A stretch of 31,447 nucleotides of DNA from JBJXFY01 sp046155815 (lineage in GTDB: Bacteria; Verrucomicrobiota; Verrucomicrobiia; Limisphaerales; CAIMTB01): the NCBI GenBank assembly GCA_046155815.1, contig JBJXFY010000013.1, positions 1-31,447 on the forward strand. The letters run 5' to 3'. The translations under genes and the position numbers were made by a program. Positions 15,071-22,950 of the stretch are shown piece by piece. The notes under the pieces are model-generated. The model was given only the letters and a program-made list of their open reading frames with translations, was not told where the DNA came from and made no database searches. Position 1 is the stretch's first letter. Every line of letters begins with the position of its first letter.

Positions 15071-15151
15071 GCGCGATGCCTTGTCGCGCGGGCATGGAAC
15101 CAGACACCGCGGCGGGGTGCCGCGGCCATGTCCGGCGACGAGGCGTCGCCG
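15071..15151 (+). repeat. Double-hairpin dispersed repeat, copy B, with an extra upstream hairpin
   Basis: The conserved unit is 15107-15151: CCGCGGC (15107-15113), loop GGGGT, GCCGCGG (15119-15125); a 7-nt spacer; then CGGCGACG (15133-15140), loop AGG, CGTCGCCG (15144-15151). Upstream, GCGCGA/TCGCGC (15071-15089) may form a third stem. The first hairpin keeps its pairing although its sequence differs from copy A at 611-629. It fills the leader of the CDP-sugar operon, ending 55 nt before rfbF. Confidence 0.65.
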
Positions 15152-15206
15152 CCACCGGCCTTTCGCCTTGCCCCGGCGCGGGCCGCCCCAAACAGTCCGC
15201 GCGCCC

Positions 15207-15986
15207 ATGAAAGTTGTGATCCTGTGCGGCGGCCGGGGCACCCGGCTCCGCGAGGAAACCGAGTTTCGCCCCAAGCCGATGGTGCCGGTCGGCCCCCAGC
15301 CGATCCTCTGGCACATCATGAAGTATTACGCCCGCTTCGGGCACACGGACTTCATCCTCTGCCTCGGCTACAAGGGCGACATGATCAAGGACTACTTCCG
15401 CAACTACCTCTGGAACACCTGCGACGTGACGCTGTCGCTGGGGCGCGAGGCGCGGGCGAAGTTCCACGACCGCCACGGCGAGGAGGACTGGAACGTGACG
15501 CTCGCGGACACGGGAGAGGACTCGCTCACGGCCCGCCGGCTGAAGCGCGTCCGGCGCTACATCGAGCCCGGGGAGACCTTCTTCCTGACCTACGGTGACG
15601 GCCTGAGCGACATAGACATCGCCGCCAGCCTGGCCGAACACCGCCGCGTGAACCGCGAGGTCACGATCAGCGCCGTGCATCCGGCCGGTCGGTTTGGCGC
15701 GCTGAGCCTCGATGACGACGGGCGCATCCACACCTTCCTGGAAAAACCGCAGGTCGAGGAGGCGTACGTCAACGGTGGCTACATGGTGTGCAGTGACCGG
15801 GTGTTTGACTACCTGCCGGAGGACAACGTGGCCTTCGAGCGCGAGCCCATTGCGCGCCTGGTCGCCGCCGGCCAGCTCCATTCCTTCAAGCACGAGGGCT
15901 GGTGGCAGCCGATGGATACCTACCAGGAAAGCCAGTATCTCAACCAGCTCTGGGCCGAGGGGCGCGCGCCTTGGAAGAAGTGGTAG
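15207..15986 (+). CDS. rfbF: Glucose-1-phosphate cytidylyltransferase
   Basis: 259 residues, the usual length. It makes CDP-glucose from CTP and glucose-1-phosphate, the entry to CDP-dideoxyhexoses. The nucleotidyltransferase signature is at the N-terminus: KVVILCGGRGTRLREET, then RPKPMVPVGPQPILWHIM. Also present are FFLTYGDGLSDID (metal-binding Asp), NGGYMV and GWWQPMDTYQE, all typical of RfbF/DdhA. It is the first gene of the polysaccharide cluster and is preceded by a repeat-bearing leader; rfbG follows 22 nt downstream. Cytoplasmic. Confidence 0.96.
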   Translation: MKVVILCGGRGTRLREETEFRPKPMVPVGPQPILWHIMKYYARFGHTDFILCLGYKGDMIKDYFRNYLWNTCDVTLSLGREARAKFHDRHGEEDWNVTLADTGEDSLTARRLKRVRRYIEPGETFFLTYGDGLSDIDIAASLAEHRRVNREVTISAVHPAGRFGALSLDDDGRIHTFLEKPQVEEAYVNGGYMVCSDRVFDYLPEDNVAFEREPIARLVAAGQLHSFKHEGWWQPMDTYQESQYLNQLWAEGRAPWKKW

Positions 15987-16008
15987 GGAGCGGCTCAACG
16001 AATCAGCT

Positions 16009-17109
16009 GTGAGCCAGTCAACCGGCAATTCTGATTCCGCAGTTTTTGCCGCCTACCGTGGCCGGCGGGTGCTGGTCACCGGGCACACCGGCTTCAAGGG
16101 TTCGTGGCTGTGCGAATGGCTGCTGGCCCTTGGCGCGGAAGTCACCGGCCTCGCGCTGGCGCCGGATACCAACCCTTCCTTGTTCGAGCAGCTCGGCCTC
16201 GGGCGGCGGATGAACTCCATCCTCGGTGACATCCGCAACGAGGGCGGCGTCCGGCGGCTCGTCCTTGAAACGCGGCCGGACCGTGTCTTCCATCTCGCCG
16301 CGCAGCCGCTGGTCCGCCGTTCCTACCGCGAGCCGGTCCTCACGTGGCAGACCAACGTGCTGGGCACCATCCATCTGCTGGAGGCGCTGCGTGAACTCAC
16401 GAATCCCTGCGTCGCCGTGATCGTGACTACGGACAAGTGCTACGAGAACCGCGAGTGGGTCCACGGCTACCGCGAGGAGGATCCGCTCGGCGGCCACGAT
16501 CCCTACTCGTCCAGCAAGGCCGGCGCGGAGATCGCCGTGGCTGCCTGGCGACGCAGTTACTTCAAGGATTCGCCCGTTCGTCTCGCCACCGCCCGCGCCG
16601 GCAACGTCATCGGCGGCGGCGACTGGTCGGAGGACCGCATCTTCCCGGACATCATCCGGGCGCTTTCCCGAAGGCAGCCGGTCAGGGTGAGGAACCCGCG
16701 CGCGACCCGTCCTTGGCAGCATGTGCTGGAGCCGCTCGGCGGCTATCTCACACTGGCCGCCCGACTCGCCGTCGCGCCGGCCGGGCAGGGGGCGCTGGCG
16801 TCGGCCTTCAATTTCGGCCCGGGCCACGAGGCCAACCGCACCGTGCGGGAACTGGTGGAGGAGGTGCTGCGGCACTGGCCTGGGCAGTGGCAGGACGCCA
16901 GCGATCCGAACGCCGTCCACGAGGCCGGCCTGCTCCAGCTCAGCAGCGACAGGGCCGCGGCGCTGCTCGGCTGGTCGCCCGTGTGGGGCTTTGCGGAGGC
17001 GGTGCGCGAAACCGTGCGGTGGCATCATGACGCGCAGGATCCCGACCGCGTCGCCGCGCTCACCCGCGACCAGATCGCCGCGTACCAGGCCCGGGCCGCC
17101 CGGGGCTGA
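16009..17109 (+). CDS. rfbG: CDP-glucose 4,6-dehydratase
   Basis: 366 residues from a GTG at 16009, selected because the frame upstream overlaps rfbF. It converts CDP-glucose to CDP-4-keto-6-deoxyglucose with bound NAD. The extended-SDR Rossmann motif reads VTGHTGFKGSWL, the active-site segment is VIVTTDKCYENREW, and the catalytic Tyr-Lys pair is in DPYSSSKAGAE. ARAGNVIGGGDWSEDRI and RPWQHVLEPLGGYL are characteristic of RfbG/DdhB as opposed to dTDP-glucose dehydratases. The next gene in the pathway, rfbH, is displaced to 19025 by three intervening genes. Confidence 0.96.
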   Translation: MSQSTGNSDSAVFAAYRGRRVLVTGHTGFKGSWLCEWLLALGAEVTGLALAPDTNPSLFEQLGLGRRMNSILGDIRNEGGVRRLVLETRPDRVFHLAAQPLVRRSYREPVLTWQTNVLGTIHLLEALRELTNPCVAVIVTTDKCYENREWVHGYREEDPLGGHDPYSSSKAGAEIAVAAWRRSYFKDSPVRLATARAGNVIGGGDWSEDRIFPDIIRALSRRQPVRVRNPRATRPWQHVLEPLGGYLTLAARLAVAPAGQGALASAFNFGPGHEANRTVRELVEEVLRHWPGQWQDASDPNAVHEAGLLQLSSDRAAALLGWSPVWGFAEAVRETVRWHHDAQDPDRVAALTRDQIAAYQARAARG

Positions 17110-17125
17110 TGCCCTGTTTCATCGA

Positions 17126-18034
17126 ATGCCTAAGGAGTTCCTCAGCATCACGATCCCGACGCGCAACCGTGCGCATCTGCTGCGCGACCTGCTGGCGTCC
17201 CTCGCCGCCGAGATTGATTCGGCGCAACTCACTACGGAAGACGTGCGAATCTACGTCTCCGACAACGCCTCGACCGATGCCACGCCGTCGGTGGTTGAAG
17301 AAATGCTCGGGAGCCATCCCCACCTGACCTACACCCGCAACGCCACCAACATCGGGGCGATGGGAAACGTCCTGCTCTGCGCCGCCAAAGGGGAAGGCGA
17401 TTTCCGTTGGATCATTGGCGACGATGAGACTCTGCCAGCCGGTACGCTGAGTTACCTGCTCGGGCACCTGCGCCGGCACCGGCCGGGATGGTTTGTACAT
17501 TCTGATGGCGGAAGCTATGCGCGGGGCCTCCGCCTGCCGCGAACGTTTGGTAACATCCGAGACTTCGTCCGCGCCGCCGCGCAGGATGATCCGGAGACCT
17601 TGATGACCGCCGGAGCCATCTCACTGAACACCTTCAGGTCAGACTGCTTTGACCACGGACTGGCCGCGTCGCTGCAGGGCATCAGCACCTCTGCGCATTT
17701 TTTCGGGCTCATGAAGGGGCTGCACCAGACGGGCGCGCCGGTGTTTTTCACGGAACGGCGGACGATCATCTTCCGGGAGCTGAGGCCGGCGCCGTCGGAC
17801 CACGAGTTGCCGGATGATTCCGACGGAAACTGGAGCCGCTGCCTGAGCTGGGTGCGGGATGAATTCGGCCTGCCCGACCTCGACCCGGAGATCCACTCAC
17901 GCCTCGTTTCGCGCAACCTGCTGACGCAGCTCCGCCGCCATCCGTGGGCGACGCTGCGTAACCATGCGCCGCTGTTCCTCATTCCAGGCACATACCCGCG
18001 CCTGGTGAAGCGGCTGTGGTATGGGCTGAAGTGA
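17126..18034 (+). CDS. Glycosyltransferase family 2
   Basis: 302 residues, starting MPKEFLSITIPTRNRAHLL. The GT-A fold is supported by ITIPTRNR at the N-terminus, IYVSDNASTDATP (residues ~38-50) and the probable DxD-like metal site IIGDDETL. The C-terminal half is less conserved and contains no membrane helices. It probably transfers the CDP-linked deoxysugar made by this cluster onto a lipid-linked saccharide; abequosyltransferases belong to the same broad family. The acceptor and sugar cannot be read from the sequence. It starts 16 nt after rfbG. Confidence 0.87.
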   Translation: MPKEFLSITIPTRNRAHLLRDLLASLAAEIDSAQLTTEDVRIYVSDNASTDATPSVVEEMLGSHPHLTYTRNATNIGAMGNVLLCAAKGEGDFRWIIGDDETLPAGTLSYLLGHLRRHRPGWFVHSDGGSYARGLRLPRTFGNIRDFVRAAAQDDPETLMTAGAISLNTFRSDCFDHGLAASLQGISTSAHFFGLMKGLHQTGAPVFFTERRTIIFRELRPAPSDHELPDDSDGNWSRCLSWVRDEFGLPDLDPEIHSRLVSRNLLTQLRRHPWATLRNHAPLFLIPGTYPRLVKRLWYGLK

Positions 18035-18120
18035 CGGTTCTCATGGGGACGGCCTGGCTCCTGCGGCCTGGAAAACTGTCACTTGATGCGGGGGCGGAAC
18101 CGCCCGACAAATGAAGAGCC

Positions 18121-18777
18121 ATGAAGCTGCACCTGCTCACCGTGTTGATGTTAACGGCCACGCTGGCCGCCCCCGGCCAGGGCAACTTGGTCTTCAACGG
18201 CGGCTTTGAAGACGGGGCCTTTGACCAGAACACTTCCTTTCCGGGACGCATGCTGCTCAGCAACGGTACCCAGCAATTGCCGGGTTGGACGGTTTCGGTC
18301 GGCTCCGGAGCCTTCGCTTACGTGTGGCGCATGAGGACGCCGAACGTAGCCAAGGAGGGCGGCCACATGCTATCCCTCGACAGCAACACCGCGGTTCCGG
18401 GGAGCGGTGTTTCACAGTCGCTGGCCACCGTGCCTGGGCAGGAGTACTTGCTGTCTTTCTGGTATTCGAACGAGGGAATGGAAGGGACATCGCTCACGCA
18501 GGTGTACATCAACGACCGCCTCCTCGGCTCGGTCACGCACCAGGGCAGCGCCCCTGCCGGCGACGTGTTGGACAGCTTGGACTGGTCCCAAACGTCCTAC
18601 GCCTTTACGGCGCACGGTGCCGCTTCAACGCTAAGATTCCTGGACGCGACTTCCGGCGTTCACAATACGATCCTCGACGGCATCTCGGTTGTGGCGGTTC
18701 CCGAGCCGGGCGGACTGGCGATGCTGGTCGGGGGCGGAATGGTGGTTGGACTCGCCCACCGCGCGCAGAGGCGATAG
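18121..18777 (+). CDS. PEP-CTERM exported protein (DUF642-like beta-sandwich)
   Basis: 218 residues. A signal peptide (MKLHLLTVLMLTATLAAPGQG) leads into NLVFNGGFEDGAFD, a hallmark of choice-of-anchor/DUF642-type galactose-binding-like domains, with GVSQSLATVPGQEYLLSFWYS and LRFLDATSG later. The last 26 residues form a PEP-CTERM sorting tail: VPEPGG, a Gly-rich hydrophobic helix, and basic AHRAQRR. Such tails are processed by an exosortase; none is in this window. A small hairpin (GGGCG/CGCCC, 18092-18105) lies 16 nt before the start. The gene interrupts the CDP-sugar pathway genes, and its composition is slightly less GC-rich than its neighbours. Confidence 0.88.
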   Translation: MKLHLLTVLMLTATLAAPGQGNLVFNGGFEDGAFDQNTSFPGRMLLSNGTQQLPGWTVSVGSGAFAYVWRMRTPNVAKEGGHMLSLDSNTAVPGSGVSQSLATVPGQEYLLSFWYSNEGMEGTSLTQVYINDRLLGSVTHQGSAPAGDVLDSLDWSQTSYAFTAHGAASTLRFLDATSGVHNTILDGISVVAVPEPGGLAMLVGGGMVVGLAHRAQRR

Positions 18778-18786
18778 GGTCGGTCC

Positions 18787-19005
18787 ATGAACATTACGGT
18801 GGTGAAGGAAGGCAATGTCCTCCGCATACTGCATGGGGCCGCGGACATCGCCGACGGCACCCGGCTGGTGGTGGTGCCCCGGTCGCCGGGAACGGGTTAC
18901 AGCGCGGACGAGGCGGTCCAGCTTGAGAGCATCTTCGCTGAGACGGAGGAGGACTGGAGCACGGACCTGGCCCCTTTCCGGGCCGACTCCCGACCGGTGA
19001 GCTGA
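18787..19005 (+). CDS. Putative antitoxin of a MazF/PemK-type module
   Basis: 72 residues. The N-terminus, MNITVVKEGNVLRIL then ADIADGTRLVVVP, has the 'V-x-x-G-x-L...DGT-x-V-x-V' shape of short AbrB-like/AF2212-like antitoxins. The C-terminal half is acidic (ESIFAETEEDWSTD), as expected for a toxin-wrapping tail. It starts 9 nt after the PEP-CTERM gene and ends 19 nt before the MazF-like fusion gene, an antitoxin-before-toxin order. The assignment relies on position plus weak motif likeness. Confidence 0.6.
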   Translation: MNITVVKEGNVLRILHGAADIADGTRLVVVPRSPGTGYSADEAVQLESIFAETEEDWSTDLAPFRADSRPVS

Positions 19006-19024
19006 ACGTCCACGTCCAGAACTC

Positions 19025-20716
19025 ATGCCTGATGTCGTTCCCGGACGGTTGTTCGAGATTGCCTGGCCTTACACGGACCTCAGCGGCTCCAAGACCCGGC
19101 CTGCCGTCGCCATGACAGGAGCCGACGCCCTGGGAGACGTCGAGTTTCTGATGGTCTCGACCAAGGGAGACCATGCCGACGCGCGGCCGCTGCAACCGGA
19201 GGATTTCACGGATGTTCGTCTGCCGCGGCCTTCCTTCGTGCGGCTGGGGCGTCCCTTGAAACTCCGCCTAGACCGTGCCCGACCGCTGGTGCAGCAGCTC
19301 ACTGCAGATGCCTTGAACCGTATCCGGCGGGAGGGCCTGCGGCGGGCAACCCGGAGTTACGCGGAGGCGGTGCACCCGGCATTTTCGCCCGCGCACGAGG
19401 CCGATGAACGGACGTTCCACCCCGGCACGACCACCGTCCCCTACGCCGGCCGCGTCTTCGACGCCGACGAAGTGGAGGCGGCCGTCGCTGCGACGCTCGA
19501 CTTCTGGCTGACGCTCGGGCCCGAAGGAGACGCGTTTGAAGGGGAACTGGCGAAGTTGCTGGGCGTGCGCCGTTCCATCCTCGTCAACTCCGGCTCCTCC
19601 GCGAACCTCGTCGCCTTCGCCGCGCTCACCAGCGCGAAGCTCGGCGAGCGGCGCATCGCCCCGGGCGACGAGGTGATCACCGTCGCGGCGGGCTTCCCGA
19701 CCACGGTCGCGCCGATCCTTCAACACGGCGCGGTCCCGGTGTTCGTGGACAACGATCTGCTCACGCTCAACGCACGCGTGGACCAGCTCGAGGCCGCGCG
19801 CTCGCCGCGCACGAAGGCGGTGATGATGGCCCACACGCTGGGCAATCCCTTCGACCTCGCGGCGGTCAAGGCCTTCTGCGAGCGCCACGGCCTGTGGCTC
19901 GTCGAGGACAACTGCGACGCCCTCGGCAGCACCTACGACGGCCGGCTCACGGGCACCTTCGGCGACCTCTCCACGCAGTCCTTCTACCCGCCGCACCATC
20001 TCACGATGGGCGAAGGCGGCGCGGTGAACGTGGTCCGCGACATGCGGCTCAAGGTGCTGGCGGAGAGCTTCCGCGACTGGGGCCGGGACTGCTGGTGCGC
20101 GAGCGGCAAGGACAACACCTGCAACAAGCGCTTCGGCTGGCAGCTCGGCGAGCTGCCCGAGGGCTACGATCACAAGTACATATACAGCCACCTCGGCTAC
20201 AACCTGAAGCCCCTCGACCCGCAGGCGGCCATCGGCCGGCAGCAGTTGAAGAAGCTGCCGGGCTTCATTGCCGCGCGACGAGGGAACTGGCAATTCCTGC
20301 GCGCCGCGCTCGCGCCGCTGGAGGAGTTTCTCGAGTTCCAGCTTCCCACGCATGCTTCCGGCCGAACGCCGGAAGGCTTCGCCTGGGATGCGTCCGGCCA
20401 CCGCACCGATCCGAGCTGGTTTGGCTTCATGATGCGCGTGCGGCCCGGCGCACCGTTTTCCCGCCGCGAATTCGTCCGCGCGTTGGACGTGGCGAAGATC
20501 GGCAATCGGATGCTGTTCGGCGGCAACCTCGTCCGGCAGCCGGCCTTCGTGCAGTTGAAGCGCGACCAGCCCGGAGCGTTCCGCGTCGTCAGCGACCTTG
20601 CCGGCGCGGACTGCATCATGAACGAGGCGCTGTTCATCGGCGTGTATCCGGGCCTCACGCAGGCGATGCTTGATTACATGGCGGAGACCATCACGCGCTT
20701 CGTGCGCCAGCACTGA
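19025..20716 (+). CDS. rfbH: MazF/PemK-like domain fused to CDP-4-keto-6-deoxyglucose 3-dehydrase (RfbH)
   Basis: 563 residues in one uninterrupted frame. Residues 1-~95 match the PemK/MazF fold: PGRLFEIAWPYTDLSGSKTRPAVAM, with the catalytic-type Arg25, then EFLMVSTK with Ser45/Thr46, and RPSFVRLGRPLKLRLDRARP. From about residue 97 the sequence is RfbH (DdhC/E1), an aminotransferase-fold PMP enzyme that removes the C3 hydroxyl. The internal aldimine Lys is replaced by His (FYPPHHLTMGEGG, His324), as in true RfbH. The [2Fe-2S] cysteines are Cys297 (EDNCDALGS), Cys356, Cys358 and Cys366 (DCWCASGKDNTC). RfbH proteins are normally ~440 residues, so the extra N-terminus is genuine extra sequence. 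An internal TTG near residue 97 could also start RfbH alone. Confidence 0.88.
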   Translation: MPDVVPGRLFEIAWPYTDLSGSKTRPAVAMTGADALGDVEFLMVSTKGDHADARPLQPEDFTDVRLPRPSFVRLGRPLKLRLDRARPLVQQLTADALNRIRREGLRRATRSYAEAVHPAFSPAHEADERTFHPGTTTVPYAGRVFDADEVEAAVAATLDFWLTLGPEGDAFEGELAKLLGVRRSILVNSGSSANLVAFAALTSAKLGERRIAPGDEVITVAAGFPTTVAPILQHGAVPVFVDNDLLTLNARVDQLEAARSPRTKAVMMAHTLGNPFDLAAVKAFCERHGLWLVEDNCDALGSTYDGRLTGTFGDLSTQSFYPPHHLTMGEGGAVNVVRDMRLKVLAESFRDWGRDCWCASGKDNTCNKRFGWQLGELPEGYDHKYIYSHLGYNLKPLDPQAAIGRQQLKKLPGFIAARRGNWQFLRAALAPLEEFLEFQLPTHASGRTPEGFAWDASGHRTDPSWFGFMMRVRPGAPFSRREFVRALDVAKIGNRMLFGGNLVRQPAFVQLKRDQPGAFRVVSDLAGADCIMNEALFIGVYPGLTQAMLDYMAETITRFVRQH

Positions 20717-20719
20717 CGC

Positions 20720-21775
20720 ATGGCCCGCGCGCACCGCGAACTGCTCGAAGCGGCCGTGGCGTCCGCCGGCCCGGCGCTGGCCCCGCTGCGCGACGCTGCG
20801 GTGTACGTCACCGGGGCGTCCGGCTTCCTCGCCGCGAGCCTGCTGGCGTTTCTGAAAGTCGCCGACGAACGGCACGGCCTCGGGCTGCGGTTGGCGGGCA
20901 GCGCGCGAAGGACTGCGGCGCAAGTCCCGCTGTTCCGCTACCTTGACGTCGCTGCGCCCGCGACGTGGGAAGTCGCGCCGGCGGAAGCGGCCGTGCTGCC
21001 GGCGGCGGACGGGCTGATCGTCGTGCATGCCGCGTCCTACGGCTCGCCGCGGGATTACCTGCGCGAGCCGCTGGCCACCTACGAGGCGAACACCACCGCG
21101 CTGCTGCGACTCTATCGCCAGGCTGCGGCCCGCGGGGCGCGGCACTTCGTCTACGTCAGCACGGCCGAGGTCTACGGGCAGCCGCCGGAGTCCGCGATGC
21201 CCACGCCGGAGGACTACATCGGCGGGCTGGACACGCTGGCCGTGCGCTCCGTGTACGGGGAATCCAAGCGAATGGCCGAGGTTTTGGGCGCGTGTCTGGC
21301 CGCCGAAACCAGCGTGCCCTTCACCGCGCTGCGGCCGTGGAACCTCTACGGCCCGGGCCAGCGGCGTGACGACGGCCGGGTGCCGGTGGAATTTCTCAGA
21401 CAGGCAGCAGAAGAGGGCGCCATCATACTTGCAAGCGACGGCACGCCGCGGCGGTGCCCGTGCTTCGTCTGGGACGGCATCCGCCAGATCGCCGCCACGC
21501 TGGGCGCGTCGTCCGCCAGCCCGGTGGCGTGGAACATCGGCAATCCCGCCGAGGAGATCACGATGCTTGACCTCGCCCGCCGCTGCGCCGCCACAGCCGG
21601 CCTCCCGGCGGATGCCGTGCGCTGGAATCCCGCCGCGAAGGCCGGCGGCATGTCGCGGAGCGTGCCCGACGTGTGCCGCGTGCAGGCGCTGGCCGGCGAC
21701 GTTCCGTTCAGGCCGCTCGCCGACGGGCTGGCCGCCACGCTCGACTGGCTGCGCTTTCTCGCCCGCCATGCTTGA
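20720..21775 (+). CDS. NAD(P)-dependent epimerase/dehydratase or reductase (extended SDR)
   Basis: 351 residues, starting 3 nt after rfbH. The Rossmann motif reads VYVTGASGFLAASL (usual GxxGFIG, here GFLA). VVHAASYGSP, FVYVSTAEVYGQ and VYGESKRMAE supply the SDR active-site Ser/Thr, Tyr and Lys. In a CDP-dideoxyhexose pathway this position is filled by paratose/abequose/ascarylose synthases or by a 4-keto reductase. The ~35 N-terminal residues before the Rossmann fold (AHRELLEAAVASAGPALAPL) are longer than in those enzymes. It acts in the cytoplasm on a CDP-sugar; specificity is not assignable from the sequence. Confidence 0.85.
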   Translation: MARAHRELLEAAVASAGPALAPLRDAAVYVTGASGFLAASLLAFLKVADERHGLGLRLAGSARRTAAQVPLFRYLDVAAPATWEVAPAEAAVLPAADGLIVVHAASYGSPRDYLREPLATYEANTTALLRLYRQAAARGARHFVYVSTAEVYGQPPESAMPTPEDYIGGLDTLAVRSVYGESKRMAEVLGACLAAETSVPFTALRPWNLYGPGQRRDDGRVPVEFLRQAAEEGAIILASDGTPRRCPCFVWDGIRQIAATLGASSASPVAWNIGNPAEEITMLDLARRCAATAGLPADAVRWNPAAKAGGMSRSVPDVCRVQALAGDVPFRPLADGLAATLDWLRFLARHA

Positions 21776-22949
21776 ACTGCCGCTCCAGCCGACGTGCCGG
21801 CTCTCGGGCGAACCGCTCGCCGACGCGCCGCTGCTCTTCGGGCTGCCATCCTGCCCGCTGCCCGGCGTGTATCCGCCCACGGCGGAGGAAGCCCTGCCGC
21901 TTCGCACGCCGCTGCGCGTCGTGCAGGCCGCGCGCAGCGGGCTGGTGCAGCTCGCGCACCGGCTCGATCCCGCGGTGTACGCGCGCTACGCTTTCGCCGG
22001 CGGCGCGGCCCCGGGCTACCGCGGCTACCTCGAAAAGTTCGCTGTGCGGGTCGCGGAGCGGTTTCCGCGCGGGGCCGCCGTGCTCGAGGTTGGGTGCGGC
22101 GACGGCACGCTGCTGCGCCACCTGCGCGACGCCGGTTTCGCGGACGTGTTCGGCATTGATCCCAGCCTGCCGGCCGCGGCCGACACGGGGCTGCCGTTGG
22201 CGCGCGGCTTCTTCCCGCAGGATCTGCCGGCGGAGCAGCGCGAACGCCGGCACGACCTGATCGTCCTGCGCCATGTCCTCGAGCACATCGAGGCACCGGT
22301 GACGTTCCTGCGTGAATTGGCGCAGCGCCTGAGGCCTGCGGGCGAGTTGTGGATCGAGGTGCCCGACCTTGCCTCGACCGTAGCCCGTGGGCTGTGGAGC
22401 AACTTCTACCAGCTTCACTGCAACTATCTCGAGGCCGCCACGCTGGACGCGCTCGCCGCGACCGCCGGCCTGCGCAGTCGCGAGGCGGAGGTCGTGGAGA
22501 TTTTCGGTGGCTCGCTGCTCCATCGCTACGCGCCGGGAGAAGCCGTCGCGCCGCCGGCCCCGCGCCGTTGGCCGCAGGTCGCCGCCGAAGTGGAGGGCTT
22601 CCGCGCCGCCGTGCTCGCGCTTGCCGCGGCGATGCCCGCCGGGATGGTCGGCTACGGCGCGGCGGAGCGCACTGCCATGACCTTTGGCCTTTGCCCGGAA
22701 CTCGCCGGCCGCATCCGACGCCTGCACGATGGCAACCCGCACCTCGCCGGGCGCTTCCTCGCCGGCACGGACATTCCGATTGCGGCGAAGGAAGCCCTCT
22801 CCGCCTCGCCGCCGCCGGGCGTGCTGATCTTTGCCGTGTCGCACTGGCGCGAGATCGTGCGCGACCTGAGCGCGCGCTTGCCGGGCGAAACCGTCGTCGG
22901 GATTGTCGGCGACGGCTTTCCCCGCGCCAGGCTGGCTGACCATTCCTGA
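21768..22949 (+). CDS. Class I SAM-dependent methyltransferase, sugar C-methyltransferase-like
   Basis: 393 residues; the ATG overlaps the stop of the SDR gene by 8 nt. It has the three-part layout of NDP-hexose C-methyltransferases: an N-terminal ~90-residue domain; a SAM-binding core with motif I VLEVGCGDGTLL (from residue 105) and VLRHVLEHI; and a C-terminal Rossmann-like domain (MVGYGAAERTAMTF, then VLIFAVSHWREIV). In relatives the N-terminal domain carries a zinc-binding CxxC...CxxH; here only Cys10 and Cys29 are visible (CRLSGEPL), so that site looks degenerate. In context, a C-methylation or branching step on the CDP-keto-deoxysugar is likely. Confidence 0.82.
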   Translation: MLELPLQPTCRLSGEPLADAPLLFGLPSCPLPGVYPPTAEEALPLRTPLRVVQAARSGLVQLAHRLDPAVYARYAFAGGAAPGYRGYLEKFAVRVAERFPRGAAVLEVGCGDGTLLRHLRDAGFADVFGIDPSLPAAADTGLPLARGFFPQDLPAEQRERRHDLIVLRHVLEHIEAPVTFLRELAQRLRPAGELWIEVPDLASTVARGLWSNFYQLHCNYLEAATLDALAATAGLRSREAEVVEIFGGSLLHRYAPGEAVAPPAPRRWPQVAAEVEGFRAAVLALAAAMPAGMVGYGAAERTAMTFGLCPELAGRIRRLHDGNPHLAGRFLAGTDIPIAAKEALSASPPPGVLIFAVSHWREIVRDLSARLPGETVVGIVGDGFPRARLADHS

Positions 22950-22950
22950 C

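Noticed and set aside
19268..21907. 879-codon minus-strand open frame across rfbH and the SDR gene
   Set aside because: The plus strand encodes recognised enzymes with active-site motifs throughout; the minus frame shows no domain.
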